This document shows positions 50,131 to 57,490 of a DNA stretch of 64,000 bases, piece after piece. Below the pieces are notes generated by a model. It had not been told where the DNA came from, did no database searches, and worked only from the letters and a program-made list of their open reading frames with translations. Both the position numbers and the translations under genes were made by a program. The stretch is taken from assembly GCF_012985205.1 (NCBI RefSeq), contig NZ_JABEKS010000003.1, positions 124,001 through 188,000 on the forward strand, written 5' to 3'. Source of the stretch: Planctomonas sp. JC2975. Its GTDB lineage: Bacteria; Actinomycetota; Actinomycetes; Actinomycetales; Microbacteriaceae. Every line of letters begins with the position of its first letter. The stretch's first letter is position 1.

Positions 50131-50163
50131 ACTGGCCATTCAGGCGCGACCAAGTGGCCACTT
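50131..50163. promoter_or_regulatory. Operator pair: ACTGGCCATT and perfect palindrome AAGTGGCCACTT
   Basis: AAGTGGCCACTT (50152-50163) is a perfect 12-bp palindrome. A related half-symmetric ACTGGCCATT lies 21 bp away (50131-50140), two helical turns, so both can face the same side of DNA. Position between gabT and the PucR gene suggests the PucR protein binds here. Confidence 0.6.
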
Positions 50164-50177
50164 TGTACACTCTGGAT

Positions 50178-51548
50178 ATGCCCATGCCGACAGTGCGCAT
50201 CCTTCTCGCTCGCCGCGAATTCGGCCTCACGCTCCTCACCCCTACGGATGCCATGCCGGCCGCTGGGCTCGACGCCGAGGCCTCCTGGGTGCACAGTTCC
50301 GATCTCCTCGACCCGACCCCGTTCCTGACTCAGGGCCAGGTGCTGCTGACGACGGGCACGCAGTTCGGCGGATCCGCTGCGGGCCCCACCGCGACCGGCC
50401 GCCCCGCTGCCGGCGATTCCGCCACCGACAGTTCCAGCGACAGCGATGATTCCGACTACGACGGTTACGTGAGGCGCCTCGTGGGCAGCGGCGTCGTGGC
50501 GCTGGGATTCGGCACCGAGGTCGTGCGCACGACACCGCACGGTCTCATCGCCGCCTGTGTCGCCAACGCCCTCCCCCTGCTCGACGTGCCGTACCGCACA
50601 CCGTTCATCGCTGTCGCCCGCTACGCGGCGGACCTCCTGGCCGAGCAGGACTACGCGCGGAACACCTGGGCCCTGTCCGCTCAGCGGGCGCTCTCGCTGG
50701 CGGCGCTGCGACCGGACGGGCTGTCCGCGACGCTGGCGGAGCTGGCCAGGCAGCTGGGCGGATGGGTGGCACTCACCGACGCCAGCGGCGCGGTCCAGCG
50801 CGCGTTCCCGGCGAAGGCCTTGTCCGAGTCGTCCCGCGCCGACATCGAGACCGCGGCGAAGCGGATGCTGCTCGGGCGCCGCCGCGCGGCATCCAGCGTC
50901 ACCGGGGCGCACACCACCGCCTCGCTGCAGACGATCGGAGCGAGCGAGCGCCTGCTGGGCGTACTGGCGCACGGCGGCAACGGCGACGCGGATCAGGCGA
51001 CGCAGCAGGTCGTCACGAGCGTGGTGGCGCTGGCCGGACTCGCCCTCGAGCAGGGTCACGCGGTGGAGACGGCCGGCACCGCCGTTCGCGCGGCCCTGGT
51101 GCGGGCCCTCGACGATGTGCGGGCATTGGCAGAGCAATCGGATGGCCTTTCGGCATCGGAGGTCGCGGCGCTCGGGGCGGCGCGGTCCCGCATCGATGCG
51201 GAGCTGGAGCCAACGCGGATGGCCGATGCCGCCACGGCCTCGGCTTCTGGCGGCGGGGCGGCAGGGCTGCTCCCGGGAGTGGACGATCCGCAGATCCGCT
51301 CCCGAGCGATGGCCTTGCTGGCGCCCTTGACAGCCGGTGACCAGCAGGGCGTGCTCGCCCGGTCACTGCTGGTCTGGCTGGAGCACAACGGCGTCTACGA
51401 CTCCGCTTCCCGGGAGCTCGGCGTGCATCGGCACACGCTGACGGCGCGCATCCGCTCCGCCGCGCACCTCCTAGGACGCGACTTCACCGCGTTCGCCGAC
51501 AGGGCGGAGGTGTGGGCGGCACTGCGCGCTGTCCGCACCCGTGCCTGA
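50178..51548 (+). CDS. PucR-family activator, probable GABA regulator (GabR-type)
   Basis: A 456-residue regulator. The N-terminal PucR domain contains DLLDPTPFLTQGQVLLTTGTQFG and GSGVVALGFGTEV. Between them lies an unusual acidic low-complexity insertion (about residues 80-100, rich in Ser and Asp). The C-terminal HTH_30 reads ARSLLVWLEHNGVYDSASRELGVHRHTLTARIRSAAHLLGRDF. PucR-type GabR activates gabTD in Corynebacterium glutamicum, and the divergent gabT-gabD operon here makes the same role likely. ATG 50178 (MPMPTVRI) is preferred, because the ATG at 50154 lies inside the palindrome. Confidence 0.83.
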   Translation: MPMPTVRILLARREFGLTLLTPTDAMPAAGLDAEASWVHSSDLLDPTPFLTQGQVLLTTGTQFGGSAAGPTATGRPAAGDSATDSSSDSDDSDYDGYVRRLVGSGVVALGFGTEVVRTTPHGLIAACVANALPLLDVPYRTPFIAVARYAADLLAEQDYARNTWALSAQRALSLAALRPDGLSATLAELARQLGGWVALTDASGAVQRAFPAKALSESSRADIETAAKRMLLGRRRAASSVTGAHTTASLQTIGASERLLGVLAHGGNGDADQATQQVVTSVVALAGLALEQGHAVETAGTAVRAALVRALDDVRALAEQSDGLSASEVAALGAARSRIDAELEPTRMADAATASASGGGAAGLLPGVDDPQIRSRAMALLAPLTAGDQQGVLARSLLVWLEHNGVYDSASRELGVHRHTLTARIRSAAHLLGRDFTAFADRAEVWAALRAVRTRA

Positions 51549-51659
51549 CCGTGATCGCTCACGGACCACCCGCTTCGGAGGACGCGCTTTCGCTACGGAC
51601 GACGGACCATGGTTCGGGGGACCCGATTCGATGGGCCGGACGACGGCGTGGGGGCGGCG

Positions 51660-52874
51660 ATGAACGACGTGCAGAAACCGGGAGCGGATGACGGACTGGG
51701 TGAGGAGCCCGGCGCCGGAGCCGCCGAGCTCTTCGCCGTCGACGCCGACGGCGAGGTCGTCGAGATCGAGATCGTCGCGACCGAGACCTTCGCGGTGGAC
51801 GGATCAGGGGAGGTCGTCGACGTCACGACGACCGTCGAGCTCATCGAGGAGACCCCGTGGCGTCTGCCGGCCGAGACCGCACCGCAGGAGCGCATCTGGA
51901 TGGCGTTCCCTCCCGCGGACGCGTACCTTGGCGACACCGCCGACGACCTGGATGCAGCACGCAACGCGTGGACCGAGGTGGCCCACGGCATCCTTCGCTT
52001 CGAACCGGTGACCATGGTGGTCGACCCGCACGACGTGGCCGTTGCGCGCCGGTACCTCTCGTCCGAGGTCGACATCGTGACCGCGCCGCTCGACGACGCC
52101 TGGATGCGCGACATCGGTCCCACTTTCGTGCGCGACGAGAACGGCAGGCTCGGTGCCGTCACCTGGCGCTTCAACGGCTGGGGCGGTCAGGAGTGGGCCC
52201 GCTGGGGAAACGATGCGGTCATCGGCGCACTGGTCGCGGCGCGCGCCGGGGCGCGCAGGGTCGTGAGCGATCTCGTGAACGAAGGGGGCGGCATCCAGGT
52301 CGACGGGCTCGGCACCGTGCTGCTCACCGAGAGCGTGCAACTCGATGCCGCACGCAACCCGGAGTGGAGCAAGGCGGATGTCGAAGCCGAGTGCGCGCGC
52401 ACCCTCGGCACCACGAACCCCATCTGGCTGCAACGCGGGCTGTACAGAGACGATCAGCGGTTCGGCACCCACGGGCACGCGGATCTGGTCGCCGCCTTCC
52501 CGTCGCCGGGACGCGTGCTCGTGCACAGCCAGACGGATGGCACCCATCCCGATCATGCGATCACCCGCGAGGTCGTCGACGCGCTGCGCTCCGCGCGCAC
52601 ACCGGACGGCGACGAGTGGGACATCGTCGAGCTGCCCGCACCACAGGTGCTGCGCGATGCGCACGACTTCGTCGGCTACAGCTACATCAACCATCTCGTC
52701 GTGAACGACGCCGTGATCGCCTGCACCTTCGATGATCCGCACGACGAGCAGGCCCTGGACATACTCGCAGAGGCATATCCCGGTCGGGAGATCGTGGGAG
52801 CGGATGCCCGGGCCATCTTCGCTCGTGGCGGCGGCGTACACTGCATCACCCAGCAGCAGCCGGCCGCACGGTGA
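51660..52874 (+). CDS. aguA: Agmatine deiminase with an acidic N-terminal extension
   Basis: A 404-residue guanidino-modifying enzyme hydrolysing agmatine to N-carbamoylputrescine. Family motifs: RIWMAFPP, DDAWMRDIGPTFVRDENG, NEGGGIQVDGLGT, and the active-site GGGVHCITQQQP with Cys close to the C-terminus. The first ~65 residues are highly acidic and contain two imperfect repeats (FAVDADGEVVEIEIVATET, then FAVDGSGEVVDVTTTVE) that are absent from typical agmatine deiminases of about 340-370 residues. ATG 51660 follows GGGGGCGGCG; ATG 51609 is possible. Near gabT/gabD it suggests agmatine to putrescine to GABA catabolism, although other pathway enzymes are not in the window. Confidence 0.88.
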   Translation: MNDVQKPGADDGLGEEPGAGAAELFAVDADGEVVEIEIVATETFAVDGSGEVVDVTTTVELIEETPWRLPAETAPQERIWMAFPPADAYLGDTADDLDAARNAWTEVAHGILRFEPVTMVVDPHDVAVARRYLSSEVDIVTAPLDDAWMRDIGPTFVRDENGRLGAVTWRFNGWGGQEWARWGNDAVIGALVAARAGARRVVSDLVNEGGGIQVDGLGTVLLTESVQLDAARNPEWSKADVEAECARTLGTTNPIWLQRGLYRDDQRFGTHGHADLVAAFPSPGRVLVHSQTDGTHPDHAITREVVDALRSARTPDGDEWDIVELPAPQVLRDAHDFVGYSYINHLVVNDAVIACTFDDPHDEQALDILAEAYPGREIVGADARAIFARGGGVHCITQQQPAAR

Positions 52875-52934
52875 GGCGGGGCTGTCGAACGTGACTCACC
52901 GCTGGTCGTCGTGCTCACCGCTCGTCGTGCACCG

Positions 52935-52962
52935 GTGACACATGCCGCGAACGGCATGTCAC
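52935..52962. terminator. Hairpin at the 3' end of the GH3 gene
   Basis: CATGCC (52941-52946) pairs with GGCATG (52953-52958), extended by GTGA/TCAC with a 2-nt bulge. It overlaps the reverse-strand GH3 stop codon (52959-52961) at the junction with the converging agmatine deiminase gene. Terminator candidate; the 85-bp gap also carries CGCTGGTCGTCG-type words. Confidence 0.5.
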
Positions 52963-54158
52963 TGGAACTGATACCGCTTGAGTTCCACCACTCGACGGGC
53001 GGCGTCGTCCACGGTCGCGGCGAACGCGGGATCCGCCTTGGCCTTCGCCACCACCGCGGCGACCATCGGCGCGGCGAGCGATGAGTCGGCGGAGATGAGC
53101 ACGATGTCGACTCCGGCCTGGAGCGCGAGGATGGCGCGATCCGCCGGCGACCACGCCGACGTCTGCTCTGCCACTGACAGATCGTCGCTCATCACGACGC
53201 CGCGGAATCCCAGCTTGTCTCGCAGCAGCCCGGTCACGATCGCGGACGAGAACACGGCAGGCGAATTCGGATCCAGTTGCGTGTAGATCGCGGTTGACAT
53301 CATCACGACCCGGGCCTCGCGCTGGATCTCTGTGCCGAACACGCCGACGCTGGGGCTCGTCGCCGTCGTGACCGTGTCCGTCACACCCGAGTCCGTGTCG
53401 GTGTTCTCGGTCACGTTGCCGAGACCGGGGAAGTGCTTGATCACGGGAACCACACCGGACGTGTCCATACCCGCGCGGAAGGCGTCCGCATGGCCTGTGA
53501 TCGTGTCGGGGTCGTATCCGAACTGACGGTCGAAGCCACCGATCGGCGGGTTGTTCTCCGCCGCCTGCGGCGACGGGATCAGGTCCACGACCGGCGCGAG
53601 GTTCATGTTCACGCCTGCCGACTTCAGCTGACTGCCCCAGCGCGTCGCGGCATCCCTCAGCGCGTCCGGTGCCATGGCGCCCTGCTGCAGACCGGATGGC
53701 ATCTCGTCGAATCCGGGTCCGTTCAACACCTGCACCTCGCCGCCCTCCTGGTCGGTGGCGACGAACAGGGGCAGCCCCGCGGTTGCGGCAGGCGTCGCCT
53801 GCGATGTGAACTGCGAGACGACGGCGGCAGCGGCGCCGGTTCCCGCGTGCGAGCGCCCGGCGAGGAACACGTTGCCGATGTGAAGGCCGGCGATCGCCTT
53901 CACCGTCGTGGGATCCGCCGCCGTCGCCTGCGACCCCACCATGAAGAGCTGCCCGACCTTCTGTTCGAGCGTCATGCCTGCGATCGGATCCGCCGTGGTC
54001 GGCGTGGGAGTCGGGGTCGGTGTGTGCGTCGTCCGCTGGCTCGGGGTGCGTGTCGACGTCGGAGCGGATGTCGCACACCCGCCGAGCAGGCCGGCAAGCG
54101 CGGCCGCGACCGTGACTGCGACGGCCGCGCCGAGCATCCGGGAGGTCGGTCTGCGCAC
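52959..54158 (-). CDS. nagZ: GH3 beta-N-acetylhexosaminidase, lipoprotein
   Basis: A 399-residue family 3 glycosidase anchored by a lipobox (LLGGC, Cys28), followed by a Thr/Pro linker. The catalytic domain shows AGMTLEQKVGQLFMVG, LPLFVATDQEGGEVQVL, PVIKHFPGLGNV (the KH-FG His that acts with the acid/base in this family) and VVMSDDLSVAEQ with the nucleophile Asp. It removes beta-N-acetylglucosamine from muropeptides or from chitin and glycoproteins. The single-domain length matches NagZ-type enzymes, but here the enzyme is extracytoplasmic. It is preceded by a strong hairpin that separates it from dctA. Confidence 0.86.
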   Translation of the reverse strand: MRRPTSRMLGAAVAVTVAAALAGLLGGCATSAPTSTRTPSQRTTHTPTPTPTPTTADPIAGMTLEQKVGQLFMVGSQATAADPTTVKAIAGLHIGNVFLAGRSHAGTGAAAAVVSQFTSQATPAATAGLPLFVATDQEGGEVQVLNGPGFDEMPSGLQQGAMAPDALRDAATRWGSQLKSAGVNMNLAPVVDLIPSPQAAENNPPIGGFDRQFGYDPDTITGHADAFRAGMDTSGVVPVIKHFPGLGNVTENTDTDSGVTDTVTTATSPSVGVFGTEIQREARVVMMSTAIYTQLDPNSPAVFSSAIVTGLLRDKLGFRGVVMSDDLSVAEQTSAWSPADRAILALQAGVDIVLISADSSLAAPMVAAVVAKAKADPAFAATVDDAARRVVELKRYQFQ

Positions 54159-54224
54159 CTGTCGATGCTAGGCGACACGGCTCAGAGCTCTGTCACCCCG
54201 GATTCTCGACTCGTCCTCCTTATC

Positions 54225-54268
54225 GCCGAACCGCCCCCTGGCCTGCGGCGGCAAGGGGGCGATTCGGC
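54225..54268. terminator. Strong hairpin between dctA and the GH3 gene
   Basis: GCCGAA (54225-54230) and CGCCCCCT (54232-54239) pair with AGGGGGCG (54254-54261) and TTCGGC (54263-54268): a 14-bp stem with a single A/C mismatch and a 14-nt loop. It lies 33 bp downstream of the dctA stop on the same strand, before the GH3 start. Convincing terminator for the dctA message. Confidence 0.65.
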
Positions 54269-54301
54269 ATCACAAGGGCGAGTCGAACGCTCGCCTACGC
54301 G

Positions 54302-55783
54302 TCAGGCGTTCGCGGGCTCCAGAGTGCGGTCCGCGACGTCGACCTTGTCGTCGGTCTTCGCGTCGTCGTCCTTCGCGTCGTCGTCCTTCGCGTCGTCGGT
54401 CTTCGCGTCGTCGTCCTTGAACGGGTCGCCGCTGCGCTTCGCGTTGTACAGGCCGAGGTCGAGGATCCCGTTGCGCTTGGCCACGATGGTCGGCACGAGT
54501 GCCTGACCGGCGACGTTGATGGCCGTGCGACCCATGTCGATGATCGGGTCGATCGCGAGCAGCAGGCCGACGCCGGCGAGCGGCAGGCCCAGCGTTGAGA
54601 GGGTGAGCGTGAGCATCACGGTGGCGCCGGTGGTGCCCGCCGTGGCTGCGGATCCGATCACGGCGACGACGACGATCAGCAGGAACTGGCCGAACGTGAG
54701 GTGGATGCCGTAGAACTGCGCCACGAAGATCGAGGCCAGCGCCGGGTAGAGGGCCGCGCATCCGTCCATCTTGGTGGTCGCACCGAGCGGAACCGCGAAG
54801 GCTGCATACTCGCGCGGCACGCCGAGGTTGCGCTCGGTGACCCGCTCCGTGAGCGGCATGGTGCCCATCGAGGAGCGGGAGACGAAGCCGAGCTGGATGG
54901 CCGGCCATGCGCCCGAGTAGTACTGCTTGATGGAGAGTCCGTTGGCGCGCACGATGATCGGGTACACCACGAAGAGGATGATCACGAGGCCCACGTAGAT
55001 GCAGATCACGAACACGCCGAGCGAGCCGAGGGCATCCCAGCCGTAGGTCGCGACGGCCTTCGCGATGAGCGCGAGCGTGCCGATCGGGGCGAGGCGGATG
55101 ATCCACCAGAGCACCTTCTGGATGATCGCCAGCACCGACGACGTGAGGTTGAGGAACGGCTCGGCCTTCTTGCCGACGACGAGCGCCGCGATGCCGATGG
55201 CCGCCGAGATGACGAGCACCTGCAGCACGTTGAACGACACCGCCGTGGTGACCGCCGTGGTTGCGCCGGTGCCGCTCACCTGCGAGTTCGCGGCGAGACC
55301 GAACACGTTCGACGGGATCAGGCCGACGAGGAACGCCCACCAGGATCCGACGTGGCTCGGCAGCGCCTCGGCCGACTTGGAGACACCGGTGTGCGCACCC
55401 GGCTGCACGATCAGGCCGAGCGCGATGCCGATGAGCACCGCGATGAACGCCGTGATGGCGAACCAGATGAGCGTCTGGATGGCCAGCTTCGCCGCGTTGG
55501 ACACCCGTCGCAGGTTCGCGATGGAACTCACGATGGCCGTGAACACCAGCGGCACGACCGCGGCGGTCAGCAGCGACACGTAGGAGTTGCCGATGGTGGT
55601 CACGGTGGCTGTCAGCCAGTTCGGGTCGAGCAGCGTGCCGCCCATGGCGCGGGCGATCAGGCCCACGATCACACCGGCGACGAGGCCGGCGATGATCTGG
55701 ACTCCGAACGACGTCAGCCAACGAGGGGTCTTGCGTGTTCGGGTCTTCACAGAGGTTTCGGAGGAATCGGTCGTGGAAGTCAC
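54302..55783 (-). CDS. Dicarboxylate/amino acid:cation symporter (DAACS family)
   Basis: A 493-residue transporter of the DctA/GltP family with eight helices and two re-entrant hairpins. Signatures include the serine-rich hairpin GFVSRSSMGTMPLTERV, the NMDG-like TKMDGCAALYP of helix 7 and DPIIDMGRTAINVAGQALVP. It imports C4-dicarboxylates, glutamate or aspartate with Na+ or H+. GTG 55783 is preferred because a TATATA -10-like box (55796-55801 on this strand) lies only ~12 bp upstream; GTG 55792 is an alternative. The cytoplasmic tail carries a DDAK-type repeat from a 15-bp DNA repeat. Named by fold only: dctA, gltP or gltT are equally possible. Confidence 0.87.
   Translation of the reverse strand: MTSTTDSSETSVKTRTRKTPRWLTSFGVQIIAGLVAGVIVGLIARAMGGTLLDPNWLTATVTTIGNSYVSLLTAAVVPLVFTAIVSSIANLRRVSNAAKLAIQTLIWFAITAFIAVLIGIALGLIVQPGAHTGVSKSAEALPSHVGSWWAFLVGLIPSNVFGLAANSQVSGTGATTAVTTAVSFNVLQVLVISAAIGIAALVVGKKAEPFLNLTSSVLAIIQKVLWWIIRLAPIGTLALIAKAVATYGWDALGSLGVFVICIYVGLVIILFVVYPIIVRANGLSIKQYYSGAWPAIQLGFVSRSSMGTMPLTERVTERNLGVPREYAAFAVPLGATTKMDGCAALYPALASIFVAQFYGIHLTFGQFLLIVVVAVIGSAATAGTTGATVMLTLTLSTLGLPLAGVGLLLAIDPIIDMGRTAINVAGQALVPTIVAKRNGILDLGLYNAKRSGDPFKDDDAKTDDAKDDDAKDDDAKTDDKVDVADRTLEPANA
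54347..54421 (-). repeat. 15-bp tandem repeat encoding a DDAK-rich tail
   Basis: Five 15-bp units (54347, 54362, 54377, 54392, 54407) of pattern GTCGTCGGTCTTCGC or GTCGTCGTCCTTCGC, alternating at one position. They encode repeated Asp-Asp-Ala-Lys pentamers in the cytoplasmic tail of the symporter. In-frame unit changes would alter only tail length. Confidence 0.85.
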
Positions 55784-55852
55784 GGCCGCCACGTTATATA
55801 AGCCGCCGGGCTCGGGGGCGGCTGTGACGGACTGTTACGACGTCCGACGGAT

Positions 55853-57490
55853 TCACAGTGCCACCTCACCGCACAGGTGGACCTGCACCCCGAGTTCCTC
55901 GAAGAATGCAGCCTTCGCGAGCAGGGCGCGGTCCGCGGTCTCGGCGTCCGGAGCGTAGACGACCTGTGCGTGGTTCGCCTTGTGCCGAGCCATGAGCTGG
56001 TCACGTCCCACTCCGTGGAGCACGGCGTGCATGATGGGCCACTCAGGGTTCGTGGCGTCAAGACGACGCTTGGTCTCCTCTGCGGGGAGGTCCGCCACGT
56101 GACCGCGTCCGAGATCGACGTGCAGCTCGCCGTCCATGATGAAGACGCGCGACCACACGATCTCGCCCGGCTTCGAGCATCCGGAAAGCGTTCCACCGCC
56201 CAGCGGGAAGAACATCGGGTCCTGACGCATCGCGTAGCTCTTGTCGTATCCCCCGTTGTGCGACGCGGGAACGGATCCGGAGATCTCGAAGACCCACACG
56301 AACTCGCCGTCGTACTCCTCGCCCCACCGTATGTCGTGCAGCGTTGTCGCCGGGTCCAGCCCCATCGCGGTCCAGATGCGGTTGGTGATCAACGCGTCGA
56401 CGGCTACCCCTTCGTCCACCTCGTTGAAGTGCGGAACGGCAACGTTCTGATACAGCTCCCGAGAGCCGTCGCGACTCAGAACCGCCGGCCGCTCGACGTT
56501 GTTCAACAAGCCCTCCGCCAAGTCGCTTGCGGGAACCGTGTCCTTCAGCCCCTGCTGATACTGGATGCCGATGGCGTCGAGTCCGAAGTCGTCCGCTATG
56601 CGGAGAGCTGCGATGTACATGCGGAACTGACTGATCACCTGGTCCTCGGTGAGCTCCGTCGACGGATCCGAGCCGAACCGGAACTCGAAGCCCCGCTCGT
56701 CGAGCCACGTCTTCACCGCGCGCGCCTCGTCGTCGGTCACCTTCGTCATCTCGGCGACCAGGGCGCTCTGCGATAGCCGCTCCTTGTAGATGCCGAGCGG
56801 GTTGAGGAGCTCATCGTCGAAGATCGCGTTGTACATGCCCATGCAGCCTTCGTCGAAGACGCCGATGATGGCCTTCTCGTCTCTGAGCTGACCGGCGAGC
56901 GCCCGGCCGAGCTGCACCTCCTGGCTCTCCGGGTCCAGGGCCGGCAGGTCGCGCACGTGCGACTGGTCGTGAACGATGCCCCCGGTCTCGAGCCACTCGC
57001 CCAGCCTGGTGCGAGCCCAGTCGTCGGTGAAGTCGGCGCTCCAGAGTGCCGAATACGCGACATCCGCCTTCGTCATGCTGCCGGTCAGGTTCAACAGACC
57101 GACGAGGCCGGGGAAGTCGCCTGCCCAGTTCGCCACCACGAGGATGGGTCCTTCGTGGGTACGCAGACCTGGCAGCACATGGTGGCTGTACTGCCACACG
57201 GCATCGACCACGACGACCGGCGCGTCGACCGGGATCTCTTTGAACACCTCGATGCCGGCCCGCTGGCTGTCGATGAACCCGTGGCCCTTCTCCGCGTCGT
57301 ACGGGTGCGCACGCTGAATCGACCAGCCGAATGAGGCGGCCGCCGCTGCGAAGTCGTCCTCGAGCTTCTGCTGCGTGGGCCAGCACTTGACGTTGGCGCT
57401 GGGTCGAAGGTCGCCGCTCGCGACCGTGTAGAGCGTCTGAGGCATTGCCTGCGGACGGCTCAGCGGTGCGGGCAGTGTGTAGGTGCTCAT
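55853..57490 (-). CDS. L-fucose/L-arabinose isomerase-family protein
   Basis: A 545-residue protein with the three-domain layout of the fucose isomerase family: FVDSQRAGIEVF-like N-terminal strand and NWAGDFPGLVGLLNLTGSM early on, IGVFDEGCMGMYNAIFDDELLNPLGIYKERLSQS as the central domain, and a C-terminal segment with GGYDKSYAMRQDPMFFPLGGGTLSGCSKPGEIVWSR. Conserved Glu, Asp and His residues around GVFDEG and TLHDIRWGEEY probably bind Mn2+. It interconverts an aldose and a ketose. ATG 57490 shares one base with the GH116 stop (TAATG), with AGGAG upstream. The GH116 link suggests a sugar released from glycosides; whether it is fucose, arabinose or another sugar is open. Confidence 0.8.
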   Translation of the reverse strand: MSTYTLPAPLSRPQAMPQTLYTVASGDLRPSANVKCWPTQQKLEDDFAAAAASFGWSIQRAHPYDAEKGHGFIDSQRAGIEVFKEIPVDAPVVVVDAVWQYSHHVLPGLRTHEGPILVVANWAGDFPGLVGLLNLTGSMTKADVAYSALWSADFTDDWARTRLGEWLETGGIVHDQSHVRDLPALDPESQEVQLGRALAGQLRDEKAIIGVFDEGCMGMYNAIFDDELLNPLGIYKERLSQSALVAEMTKVTDDEARAVKTWLDERGFEFRFGSDPSTELTEDQVISQFRMYIAALRIADDFGLDAIGIQYQQGLKDTVPASDLAEGLLNNVERPAVLSRDGSRELYQNVAVPHFNEVDEGVAVDALITNRIWTAMGLDPATTLHDIRWGEEYDGEFVWVFEISGSVPASHNGGYDKSYAMRQDPMFFPLGGGTLSGCSKPGEIVWSRVFIMDGELHVDLGRGHVADLPAEETKRRLDATNPEWPIMHAVLHGVGRDQLMARHKANHAQVVYAPDAETADRALLAKAAFFEELGVQVHLCGEVAL

